Positions 41,887 to 49,911 of a stretch of DNA of 64,000 bases are shown here, piece by piece. The notes under the pieces are model-generated. The model did no database searches, was not told the origin of the DNA, and saw only the letters and a program-made list of their open reading frames with translations. The number at the start of each line of letters is the position of its first letter. The stretch's first letter is position 1. Both the position numbers and the translations under genes were made by a program. Source of the stretch: Chloroflexota bacterium (lineage in GTDB: Bacteria > Chloroflexota > Dehalococcoidia > Bin125); the NCBI GenBank assembly GCA_028874365.1, contig JAPPJZ010000009.1:1-64000 (forward strand), in the 5' to 3' direction.

Positions 41887-42762
41887 CTAAACCAGTTCGC
41901 CTGCCTCGCGTCGCCGGGCCAGATCGGCATAGTCGAGTTGCGCCGGGGCGCCCCGGGAGAGGATTCGATCGACCCGATCCTTGACAATCTCGTCGAAACC
42001 CGGGTGCGGCAAGATGTAGAACGTGTCGTTGACGATGGCGTCCCAGACGAGCGAGGCGACATTGCTCGGATCCATCGCGTCCTTCCAGTTCATGTCGGAT
42101 GCAAACCCTTCGCCTGGGGGCTCGGTAGGACCGCCGAACTGATCGGGTCGATTGCGCTCGGCGTTGATCAGGTTGGTGTTGACCAGGCCTGGACAAAGCA
42201 CACTCGCTGAGACATTCGAGTTGTTCGCGCGCAAATCGAGATAGAGTCCCTCGCTGAGCGACAGGACGCCGTGCTTGGACACGCTGTACGCGCCGGAGCC
42301 GGCGACAATGCCGCCCACCGAGGATGTGTTGACGACGTGCCCGGGCTCACCGTGCTCGACCATATGCGCCAGGAAGGTCTGGATTCCGTAGAGCACGCCG
42401 TAGAAATTGACGCCGAGCACCCAGTCCCAGGTTGAGTTGGGTATCTCCCACAGGTTGCGGGAGCCGCCGTCCTCGCTGCTGGTCACGCCGGCGTTGTTGC
42501 AGAGCACGTGGATGTTGCCGAACCGATCGATCGCCTGGTCGCGAAGCGATTCGACCGATTCGCGTTGCATCGTGTTGACTTCGATGCCGACGACGCTGCG
42601 CTCCTGTTGCTCCAGGCGGGAGACGGCCGCCTGGAGCGCCTCGGTTTCGATGTCGGCGAGGACGACGTTCATGCCCTCGGCGGCGAAGCGTTCGGCGAAG
42701 GCGTAGCCCATTCCGGAGGCTGCGCCGGTGACGACGGCAGTGCTGTTGGTGAAGTCGCGCAT
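41887..42762 (-). CDS. Short-chain dehydrogenase/reductase 1 of a four-gene array
   Basis: A 291-residue classical SDR. TGAASGMG is the cofactor loop, LADIE ends the second strand with an Asp that favours NAD(H), NNAG follows, and the catalytic Tyr-Lys is in YSVSKHG. The protein ends RRREAGELV, a tail shared by all four members of this array (RR-x-x-x-GE). It is 12 nt downstream of SDR2, so the array is probably one transcript. Substrate unknown. It is the most diverged from SDR2/SDR3 in the middle part. Confidence 0.93.
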   Translation of the reverse strand: MRDFTNSTAVVTGAASGMGYAFAERFAAEGMNVVLADIETEALQAAVSRLEQQERSVVGIEVNTMQRESVESLRDQAIDRFGNIHVLCNNAGVTSSEDGGSRNLWEIPNSTWDWVLGVNFYGVLYGIQTFLAHMVEHGEPGHVVNTSSVGGIVAGSGAYSVSKHGVLSLSEGLYLDLRANNSNVSASVLCPGLVNTNLINAERNRPDQFGGPTEPPGEGFASDMNWKDAMDPSNVASLVWDAIVNDTFYILPHPGFDEIVKDRVDRILSRGAPAQLDYADLARRREAGELV

Positions 42763-42774
42763 GACGCACTCCCT

Positions 42775-43671
42775 CTAGATCAGCTCGCCCTGGGCGCGGC
42801 GTTCCATCATTTTCTGGAAGTCGACTTCGACTGGTTGGCTGCCCTCGAGCACGGCTTCGACGCGGCCTCGGACGATGTCGGTCCAGCCGGAATGCGGGAG
42901 GATGTAGAGCTGGTTGTTGACCATCGCCTGCCAGACCAGTTCGGCGACATCCGAGGGATCCATCCCACCACCCAGGAAGACACGGGAAGCCGTGCGCTGC
43001 GCTTCGTTGGCCTCGATTGACTGGCCGAATTCGCTGGGACGGTTGCGTTCGGCCTCATTGATCTGTGTGTTGACGAAGCCAGGACAGAGGACTGAGGCGG
43101 AGGTGTTGGCGTCGGCGGCCCGCAGGTGGTGCCAGAGGCCTTCGGTGAGGGTCAGGACGCCGTGCTTGGAGACGCTGTAGGCCGAGGCGCCGGGAATCAG
43201 TCCGGCGAGCGAGGCGGTGTTGACGATGTGTCCGGTCTCGCCGTGTTCGAGCATGTGCGGAACGAACGCCTGGAGGCCATAGAGCACTCCCCAGAAGTTA
43301 ACGCCCATGACCCAGTCCCAGGTCGAGTCCGGGACCTCCCAGACGGGAACGGCACCGGTGCCGGCTCCGAGACCGCCGTCCCGGCGGGAGGTCACGCCAG
43401 CGTTGTTGCAAAGCACGTGGATGTTGCCGAAGCGGTCGATCGCCTGATCACGCAGGCTCTCGAGCGTCTCGCGGCGCATCGTGTTGACCTCGACGCCGAT
43501 CACGTTTCGTTCCTGCTGCTCGAGCCGAGTGACCGCAGCATTGAGCGCGTCGGTTTCGATGTCGGCGAGGACGACGTTCATGCCTTCGGCGGCGAAGCGC
43601 TCGGCGAAGGCGTAGCCCATTCCTGAGGCGGCGCCGGTAACGACTGCGGTTCCGTTGCTGAAATTGCGCAT
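42775..43671 (-). CDS. Short-chain dehydrogenase/reductase 2 of a four-gene array
   Basis: A 298-residue classical SDR with TGAASGMG, LADIE, NNAG and catalytic YSVSKHG, ending MERRAQGELI. Residues 12-57 are identical to the same stretch of SDR3, while later parts differ more, suggesting recent duplication or gene conversion. It carries a small insert (GGLGAGTGAV) after the NNAGVTS motif compared with SDR1 and SDR3. 12 nt separate it from SDR3 upstream. Predicted NAD-dependent, substrate unknown. Confidence 0.93.
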   Translation of the reverse strand: MRNFSNGTAVVTGAASGMGYAFAERFAAEGMNVVLADIETDALNAAVTRLEQQERNVIGVEVNTMRRETLESLRDQAIDRFGNIHVLCNNAGVTSRRDGGLGAGTGAVPVWEVPDSTWDWVMGVNFWGVLYGLQAFVPHMLEHGETGHIVNTASLAGLIPGASAYSVSKHGVLTLTEGLWHHLRAADANTSASVLCPGFVNTQINEAERNRPSEFGQSIEANEAQRTASRVFLGGGMDPSDVAELVWQAMVNNQLYILPHSGWTDIVRGRVEAVLEGSQPVEVDFQKMMERRAQGELI

Positions 43672-43683
43672 GCTCTTGCCCCT

Positions 43684-44568
43684 CTAGACAACCTCGCCGC
43701 GTGCTCGACGTTGCATCATGTCGTGGAAGTCGATTTCCACAGGCTCGCCGCCGTTCAGGATGGCTTCGACGCGGCCTCGGACGATCTCCCGCCAACCGGC
43801 GTGGGGGAGGATGTAGAGCTGGTCGTCGACCATGGCCCGCCAGACCAGTTCGGCAACATCGGACGGATCCATGCCTTCGCCTAGCAGCGTCTGGAAGAAT
43901 GCCCGTTGCTCTGGCGTGCCCTCGATCGTCTCGCCGAACTCCTCTGGACGGTTTCGTTCGGCGTCGGTGATCTGCGTGTTGACGAAACCGGGGCAGAGTA
44001 CGGATGCGGAGACGTTCGAGTTCGCCGCCCGAAGGTGGTGCCAGAGACCTTCGGTCAGGGTCAGGACGCCGTGCTTGGCGACGCCGTAGGCGGAACCGCT
44101 GGGAACGAGTCCCATGACTGAGGACGTGTTGACGATGTGACCGGTTTCGCCGTGTTCGAGCATGTGCGGCACAAACACCTGCACGCCGTAGAGCACGCCC
44201 CAGAAGTTGACACCCATGACCCAGTCCCAGGTTGAGTCGGGGACTTTCCAGACAGGGAAGGCGCCGATGCCCGCGTCCTGTCGCGAGGTGACACCGGCGT
44301 TGTTGCAGAGCACGTGGATCTTGCCGTAGCGGTCGACCGCCTGGTCTCGGAGGTTTTCGAGCGTCTCGCGGCGCATGGTGTTGACTTCGACGCCGAGGAC
44401 GTTGCGTTCCTGCTGCTCGAGCCGTGTCACTGCGGCATTGAGCGCGTCGGTCTCGATGTCGGCGAGGACGACATTCATGCCCTCGGCGGCGAAGCGCTCG
44501 GCGAAGGCATAGCCCATTCCAGAGGCGGCACCGGTTATCACCGCTGTCTTACCTGCGAACTCTCGCAT
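43684..44568 (-). CDS. Short-chain dehydrogenase/reductase 3 of a four-gene array
   Basis: A 294-residue classical SDR with TGAASGMG, LADIE, NNAG and catalytic Tyr-Lys in YGVAKHG, which differs from the YSVSK of its neighbours but keeps both catalytic residues. It ends MQRRARGEVV. Its N-terminal 57 residues nearly equal those of SDR2. A 63-bp gap with no clear signal separates it from SDR4. Confidence 0.93.
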   Translation of the reverse strand: MREFAGKTAVITGAASGMGYAFAERFAAEGMNVVLADIETDALNAAVTRLEQQERNVLGVEVNTMRRETLENLRDQAVDRYGKIHVLCNNAGVTSRQDAGIGAFPVWKVPDSTWDWVMGVNFWGVLYGVQVFVPHMLEHGETGHIVNTSSVMGLVPSGSAYGVAKHGVLTLTEGLWHHLRAANSNVSASVLCPGFVNTQITDAERNRPEEFGETIEGTPEQRAFFQTLLGEGMDPSDVAELVWRAMVDDQLYILPHAGWREIVRGRVEAILNGGEPVEIDFHDMMQRRARGEVV

Positions 44569-44631
44569 GGGTCGGTCCTCTCCGGATTCTCGAGCTTCAG
44601 CCGATTGTTCGCGCAGTCTAGGTGCGGCTCG

Positions 44632-45528
44632 TTAGACCTCTTCGCCTGCCGCTCGTCGGCGCATCAGCTCTTCCATGTCGACGGTGAGCGGTGCGCCTCT
44701 CGCGAGTACGTGCTCGACGCGGCCGCGGACGACATCGTCCCAGGCGGTATGCGGCAGGATGTAGCAGCGCTGCTCGACGATCGAGTCGAAGACGATGTCG
44801 GCGACCCGGTCGGGGTCCATGCCGCCGCCGAGCATCGCGGAGATGGCGTCTTCCAACTCGGGCGTTCGCTCCGAGACGCCTCCGAGCTCTTCGGGTCGAT
44901 TTCGATCGGCGTGGCCGATGTTGGTGTTGACGAATCCCGGACATAGGACTGACGCGCTCAGGTTGGCACCCATGGCCTCGAACTGCTGGTAGAGACCTTC
45001 GGTCAGGGTCAACACGGCGTGTTTCGACACGCTATAGGCGCTACCGCCCGGCATCAGGCCGGCGAGGGACGCCGTGTTGACGATGTGGCCTTCCTCGCCG
45101 TGTTCGAGCATGTGCGGCACGAAGACCTGTATGCCATAGAGGACGCCCCAGAAGTTGACGCCCATGATCCATTCCCAGGTGGCGTCGGGCACGTCCCAGG
45201 AGCCCCGGATTGTGCCGTCAGTTGAGAATCCGGCGTCATCGCCGCCAGCGACCCCAGCGTTGTTGACCAGGATGTGGACGTTGCCGAACTGCTCGATCGT
45301 GCGCTCACGCAGATGCTCAAGCGCTTCACGGCGCATCGTGTTGACGATTACACCGAGCACATTGCGCTCTTCCTGTTCGAGCCGCGTCACCTGAGCGGTG
45401 AGCGCATCCTCTTCGATGTCGGCGAGGACCACGTTCATGCCCTCGGCGGCGAAGCGTCGGGCAAAGGCCAGACCCATCCCGCTCGCCGCTCCGGTAACCA
45501 CTGCCGTCTTGCCGGCAAACTCGCGCAT
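44632..45528 (-). CDS. Short-chain dehydrogenase/reductase 4 of a four-gene array
   Basis: A 298-residue SDR at the upstream end of the array. Motifs are TGAASGMGLAF, LADIEEDAL, VNNAG, catalytic YSVSKHA and the C-terminal RRRAAGEEV. It is the most diverged member in the N-terminal half. It keeps the middle WIMGVNFWGVLYGIQVFVPHMLEHGE block that is shared by the array. Likely NAD(H)-dependent. The substrate is unknown, but neighbours (CoA transferases, MaoC-like and thioesterase genes) suggest hydroxyacyl or alcohol intermediates. Confidence 0.93.
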   Translation of the reverse strand: MREFAGKTAVVTGAASGMGLAFARRFAAEGMNVVLADIEEDALTAQVTRLEQEERNVLGVIVNTMRREALEHLRERTIEQFGNVHILVNNAGVAGGDDAGFSTDGTIRGSWDVPDATWEWIMGVNFWGVLYGIQVFVPHMLEHGEEGHIVNTASLAGLMPGGSAYSVSKHAVLTLTEGLYQQFEAMGANLSASVLCPGFVNTNIGHADRNRPEELGGVSERTPELEDAISAMLGGGMDPDRVADIVFDSIVEQRCYILPHTAWDDVVRGRVEHVLARGAPLTVDMEELMRRRAAGEEV

Positions 45529-45581
45529 GATCAGCTCCCACTCAGTGTTTTGGAGGGTTCAGTCGGCAGGCAGTCTACGGA

Positions 45582-46370
45582 CTAGAGCGGCTGTTGACCG
45601 AGGAACTCGAACAGCGGCGGGTACTTGTTGATGTCGGCGCCGCCGTTGAGCTGGACGGTCTGTCCGGTCATCAACGATGACGCATCGGAGGCAAGCCAGA
45701 GAGCGAGTTGCGCTACATCTTCGGGTTCGCCGACTCGTCCCAGCGGCGCCTCGGCGGCGAAGGCGTCCTCCAGGCCGGGGACATCGCGCAGGCCTTCAGT
45801 CAGAGGGGTGCGGATCAGTCCCGGTCCGATACTGTTGACGCGGATGTTGTGTCGGCCCAGTTCGAGCGCCGAGACTTTGGTCAGCATCGCGACTCCTGCT
45901 TTGGCCGAGCAATAGGCCGACAGCCCCTCGGTCGCCTGGATGCTGTTGAGAGAGGCGGTGTTGATGATCGAGCCGCCTGAGCCCTGCTCGATCAGATGCT
46001 TCGCCTCGTGCTTGATGCAGAGGAAGACCCCGGTCAGGCAGACATCGATTACGCGCTGAAACTGCGAGAGTGGATAGTCCTGGATCGGCGACCAGCCGCC
46101 GATGCCGGCGTTGTTGAACGCAACATCCAACCTGCCGAAGCGTTGCACGCAAGCCATCACCATGCCGGCGACGTCGTCCTCGTCGGTCACGTCGGCAGTG
46201 ATGGCCATTGCCTGGGAGCCAATCTCGCGAGCGGCCTCGGCCGCGCCGTCGGCGTTGCGATCGGCGATCGCGACCTGGGCGCCCTCCTCGGCGAAACGCT
46301 TCGCTGCGGCCAATCCGATTCCTGATGCCGCTCCCGTGACCAGCGCGGCCTTGCCATCCAAGAGTCCCAT
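45582..46370 (-). CDS. Short-chain dehydrogenase/reductase 5 (FabG-like)
   Basis: A 262-residue SDR with TGAASGIG, ADRNADG (Asp at the cofactor-selecting site), NNAG, Ser in NTASLNSIQ and YCSAK as catalytic motif. The end DASSLMTGQTVQLNGGADI is the usual C-terminal signature of 250-residue SDRs. It pairs with SDR6 (22 nt apart), to which it is clearly homologous along its length. It belongs to a different subgroup from SDR1-4. Confidence 0.93.
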   Translation of the reverse strand: MGLLDGKAALVTGAASGIGLAAAKRFAEEGAQVAIADRNADGAAEAAREIGSQAMAITADVTDEDDVAGMVMACVQRFGRLDVAFNNAGIGGWSPIQDYPLSQFQRVIDVCLTGVFLCIKHEAKHLIEQGSGGSIINTASLNSIQATEGLSAYCSAKAGVAMLTKVSALELGRHNIRVNSIGPGLIRTPLTEGLRDVPGLEDAFAAEAPLGRVGEPEDVAQLALWLASDASSLMTGQTVQLNGGADINKYPPLFEFLGQQPL

Positions 46371-46391
46371 TGATAGCTCCCATCCGTTCGT

Positions 46392-47195
46392 TTAGTCGCT
46401 GCGCGGGCGCCTCAACGATGATTCCAGCATGTTGAAGCCGGGCGGTAGCTCGTTCACGGTGATTCCGCCGTCGACGTAGAAGAGCTGTCCGGACACCCAT
46501 GGACTAGCGTCGCTGCCGAGATAGAGCGCCATCTGGGCGATGTCTCCGGGCTCACCCAGGCGGCCGAGCGGCGTAGCGCCAATCATGGCCTCGTCGAAGC
46601 CTTCAACGTCGCGGGCCCGCTCCGTCATTGGAGTCCTGGTGTGGCCTGGACCGATCGCGTTAACGCGGATGCCGTGTTCTCCGAGTTCCAGGGCCGAGAC
46701 CCTGGTCAACATCGCTACCCCCGCCTTGGCGGAGCAGTACGCGGCCAGACCCTTGGTCGCCTGGGTTGCGTTGATGCTGGCGGTGTTGATCAAGGATCCA
46801 CCCTCGCCCTGTTCGATCATTCGTTTGGACTGGTGTTTCAGGCAGAGGAAGACAGCGGTCAGGCAGACGTCGATGACGTGCTGGAAGTGGCTCAGCTCAT
46901 GATCGTGGATTGGCGCTGCACCGGCGATGCCGGCGTTGTTGAACGCGATGTCAAGGCGTCCGAATCGTTCGACGCAGGCGGCGACCATTCGCTCGACATC
47001 GTTTTCGCTGGTCACGTCGCCGTTGATGGCGATGGCGCTGGAGCCGATCCCGCGGGCCGTTTCATTGACGAGGTCGGCGTTGCGATCGAACATTGCGACG
47101 CGCGCACCCTCCGCCGCGAAGAGCTGGGCCGTTGCCAGACCGATGCCGGAGGCTCCGCCTGTAATCAGTGCAACCTTCCCGTCGAGTGCTCCCAT
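46392..47195 (-). CDS. Short-chain dehydrogenase/reductase 6 (FabG-like)
   Basis: A 267-residue SDR paralogous to SDR5: TGGASGIG, FDRNADLV, NNAGIAG, NTASINATQATKGLAAYCSAK and DASPWVSGQLFYVDGGITV. I use the ATG at 47195 (MGALDGK...), which has GAGGAAGAG upstream and matches the SDR5 start; a GTG at 47207 in frame is less likely. It is divergent from the pair of membrane protein genes, with a ~100-bp gap. Substrate unknown. Confidence 0.92.
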   Translation of the reverse strand: MGALDGKVALITGGASGIGLATAQLFAAEGARVAMFDRNADLVNETARGIGSSAIAINGDVTSENDVERMVAACVERFGRLDIAFNNAGIAGAAPIHDHELSHFQHVIDVCLTAVFLCLKHQSKRMIEQGEGGSLINTASINATQATKGLAAYCSAKAGVAMLTRVSALELGEHGIRVNAIGPGHTRTPMTERARDVEGFDEAMIGATPLGRLGEPGDIAQMALYLGSDASPWVSGQLFYVDGGITVNELPPGFNMLESSLRRPRSD

Positions 47196-47301
47196 ACTCT
47201 TCCTCACCGTGTGTGTTCTGGGTTGCCTGAAACGTAAGGCATAACCGCGTTCAAAGCCCTACGTTCGCATCAAGGAGCACCGGTTCCGATAGGAGATGTC
47301 G

Positions 47302-48081
47302 ATGCCTCATCACGAGCAAATCCTGAGTGACCCAGTCGGAACGTTGCGCAGGATCTGGGATGACACCGGTTGGCGGTTCGTCATTCTGACGTCGCTGCTG
47401 ATCTTCCTGCTGGAGACGATCGGGGAGCTGGCCAACGTTGATCAGGCGTCGATCTGGTGGGGTGCGGAACTCCTCACGGCCGTCGTGGTCGCTCGAGTCC
47501 TGACCATGAGACCGCTACGCGGCAAGCTGTCGGACGTCGAGAACATGACAGTTCTGCTTGGCGTGCTCGGGCTGGTGATGTGCGAGTACATCTTGTCCTA
47601 TTCGTCGGTCTCGGCGAGCTTCGCAGCAGAGCCGATCTTCTGGCCGTTCTCGCTGATGTTGATCCTCACGGTCATCGCCGCGCGGATCCTGGCGCCCTAC
47701 GCGAATCGGCCGCTGTTCATCTGGGTGCTGGTCTTTTCGTTCCTGCAGTTCTGGTTGAATCTGGCGATCTGGCAGGCCGACGTCAGCTACCCGTCGCCAG
47801 CCTGGACCTGGGCAGGCGCGCTGGCGGTGTTTGCCTTCATCGCTCGCTGGATCGCCGGCAAGGGCATCGACGGACCAATCGTCAGCCCGCTTAATGTGGC
47901 GCTGGTGCTGTTCGTGTTCCTCGACTGGTGGATGGAGTTCGGGCTGCATGAGAGCGGCGTCGGCGTGGACTGGCTGGCCGAGGACCTCTACTGGCCGTGG
48001 ATCCTGGTCAACACCGGTCTCGCCACGGTATGTGCCGTGGTAGCCATCGCGGTAGAACGACTCCCGAATCGAAACGCCTGA
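47302..48081 (+). CDS. Multi-pass membrane protein, paralog A
   Basis: A 259-residue hydrophobic protein with about seven membrane segments and no recognised family. Conserved landmarks shared with the next gene: IWDDTGWRFVIL-like start, LLETIGEL, RPLRGKLSDVENMTVLLGVLGLVM, AAEPIFWPFSL, RWIAGKG and SPLNVALVLFVFLDWWMEFG. The second ATG (47302) is chosen, as AGGAG is 6 nt ahead and would touch the ATG at 47296. Function unknown. Absence of charged residues in helices gives no clue to substrate. Confidence 0.75.
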   Translation: MPHHEQILSDPVGTLRRIWDDTGWRFVILTSLLIFLLETIGELANVDQASIWWGAELLTAVVVARVLTMRPLRGKLSDVENMTVLLGVLGLVMCEYILSYSSVSASFAAEPIFWPFSLMLILTVIAARILAPYANRPLFIWVLVFSFLQFWLNLAIWQADVSYPSPAWTWAGALAVFAFIARWIAGKGIDGPIVSPLNVALVLFVFLDWWMEFGLHESGVGVDWLAEDLYWPWILVNTGLATVCAVVAIAVERLPNRNA

Positions 48082-48120
48082 GACCAACATCACCGGGGCA
48101 CTGAACAGGGAGAAGTTGCG

Positions 48121-48891
48121 ATGAGACTTACGGAACGTGCGTTGTCCTGTTGGAACGACACCGGCTCGCGGACGGTAATCATCGCTGCTGTCCTGGTCTT
48201 TCTGCTCGAGACGTTGCTCGAAGTCAGCGGCGCGGGCCCCGAGCTGTCCGCTGGCTGGGCCGCGATGATCATTTCATTGGTGTTCATCTCGCGGGCCCTC
48301 ACGCTGCGACCATTGCGCGGCGACCTGCTTGAGACGGAGAACCTGACGTTGGTGCTCGGCGTAGGCGGTGTGATGGTCGGGGAAATTCTGATCAGTTTCA
48401 CCAGCTTGGGGGAGACATTCGCGGCAGAACCGATCTACTGGCCGTTCTCGCTGCTGTTTTGCGGCACTCTGTTGAGTGCTCGCTTGATCGCGCCCTTTGT
48501 GATCAATCCGCTCGCCGCCTGGTGGCTGATCTTCGCACTGTTCGCGTTCGGGCTACATGTGGGGATGTGGCACAGTCAAGCAAGTGTCCCCGAGCCAGCC
48601 CTCACATGGGGTGCGGCCCTGACGTTCCTGGCCATGCTCAGCCGTTGGATCGTGGGGCGCGGCTTTGGCGGCTCGGTTGCGAGCCCGCTGAACGTCGCAC
48701 TGGTGTTGTACGTCTTTCTGACCTGGTGGCTCGAGTATGGGGCCAATGCTTCTGGTGTCGGAGCGGATCCGTGGGGTACGCAGGAGATCTACTGGCCGTG
48801 GCTTCTCTTCACCGTGGGCATTGCGGCTGGGGCGTGCGTCGCGGCACCGTGGATCACGAGTCGCTTCGCGCCGAGGTCCGGCGACGAGTGA
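48121..48891 (+). CDS. Multi-pass membrane protein, paralog B
   Basis: A 256-residue paralog of the preceding gene, aligned along its full length: CWNDTGSRTVII, LLETLLEV, RPLRGDLLETENLTLVLGVGGVMVGE, AAEPIYWPFSLL, RWIVGRG and SPLNVALVLYVFLTWWLEYG. A tandem duplication that kept the hydrophobic layout and the GxG/SPLN motifs. It ends close to the convergent UroD-like gene. No family recognised. It could form a heterodimer with its neighbour. Confidence 0.75.
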   Translation: MRLTERALSCWNDTGSRTVIIAAVLVFLLETLLEVSGAGPELSAGWAAMIISLVFISRALTLRPLRGDLLETENLTLVLGVGGVMVGEILISFTSLGETFAAEPIYWPFSLLFCGTLLSARLIAPFVINPLAAWWLIFALFAFGLHVGMWHSQASVPEPALTWGAALTFLAMLSRWIVGRGFGGSVASPLNVALVLYVFLTWWLEYGANASGVGADPWGTQEIYWPWLLFTVGIAAGACVAAPWITSRFAPRSGDE

Positions 48892-48921
48892 ACGGGAGGT
48901 CAGTCCGCCGTTGGACGCTCG

Positions 48922-49911
48922 CTAGCTCTCTCGAGCCCCCGCCGCGACTGCCGCGCGATTCTCGTGGGTCGTGTGCGGGGGAATTGAGCAGCCCCCAGTG
49001 ACGAAGACCCTGGTGTTCCCGACGCTCGCCGCCTCCGACGCCTGGGCGTGGACTTCGTCAGCGCCGAGTTCGCCCAGTCCGCTGCGGCTGACGCCGCCCA
49101 TGACCGCCTTGTCGGTTTGGGACCAGACGTCAGCGAGGCTAGCGTTGGTCTCGTCGCGGTCGTCCCAGTTGAAGGCGTGGACCGGGTAGTCAAGGACGTC
49201 GGCCAGCATGTTGTTGCTGAAGCAGACGTGGAGAATGTTGAACTCGGCGTCACGGATCGCGTCGAGCACCTGCAGGTCGTAGGGTCGGCCGAACTCGCGG
49301 TAGAAATCGGCCGTCGAGTTGGAGTAGCTGGCCCACTGTAGCGGGGCGTAGAACACCCCTGATGCGCCGGCCTTCAGATTGGCGCGGCTGTAGTTGATGA
49401 TCGTCTCGGTGATGCGCCCGATCGCGCCGTGCACTGCTGCCGGCGCCTCGGCTGCGGCCTGCTTGAATGCCCGCGGGTGACCAAACATCAGCCCGACCAC
49501 GGACATCGGAGAGAAGACGGTTTGCACCACGTCAACTCCGGCCTTGGTCCGCTCGACCACGAGGCGGGTCGACTCGATGTGCTCGCCGAACACCCCCCGC
49601 TCGGCATGGACCGAGACGACGTCATGGAGTTCTTCGAGTTCGCTCAGCGCCGGACTGATCAGTGTCTGATTCGTCTGCTCGACAGGAGGCCGGTAGACCG
49701 CTCCCCAAGCCTCGGGGAACATCGACCAGCGCGGATTGATCTTGATGAAGTCCCAGTCGTAGGCCTCGTACTGTTCGCAGGTCGCGCCGACCAGCTCGTC
49801 GTTGCTCCATTCGCGCAGGAAGTCGTGGCCCCAGAGGGACGCGGGCGCCCGGTCGACCGGCTCGCCAGATATCGCGGCTCGTACGCGCTCACGCTTGGTC
49901 ATTTCGGTCAT
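48922..49911 (-). CDS. Uroporphyrinogen decarboxylase-like (URO-D family) protein
   Basis: A 329-residue TIM-barrel protein. It opens TKRERVRAAISGEPVDRAPASLWGHDF, the family's N-terminal pattern, and has YDWDFIKINPRW, FSPMSVVGLM, VFYAPLQWAS, HAFNWDDRDET and a C-terminal VFVTGGCSIPPHTTHEN. The last resembles the corrinoid methyltransferase-type branch more than true HemE, whose Arg-rich N-terminal substrate motif is not visible. A haem synthesis role is therefore doubtful. It overlaps the upstream hydrolase-cyclase gene by 4 nt. Confidence 0.8.
   Translation of the reverse strand: MTEMTKRERVRAAISGEPVDRAPASLWGHDFLREWSNDELVGATCEQYEAYDWDFIKINPRWSMFPEAWGAVYRPPVEQTNQTLISPALSELEELHDVVSVHAERGVFGEHIESTRLVVERTKAGVDVVQTVFSPMSVVGLMFGHPRAFKQAAAEAPAAVHGAIGRITETIINYSRANLKAGASGVFYAPLQWASYSNSTADFYREFGRPYDLQVLDAIRDAEFNILHVCFSNNMLADVLDYPVHAFNWDDRDETNASLADVWSQTDKAVMGGVSRSGLGELGADEVHAQASEAASVGNTRVFVTGGCSIPPHTTHENRAAVAAGARES

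Noticed and set aside
48922-49911. HemE (true uroporphyrinogen decarboxylase)
   Set aside because: The Arg-rich N-terminal substrate motif of HemE is not visible, and no haem biosynthesis genes are adjacent.
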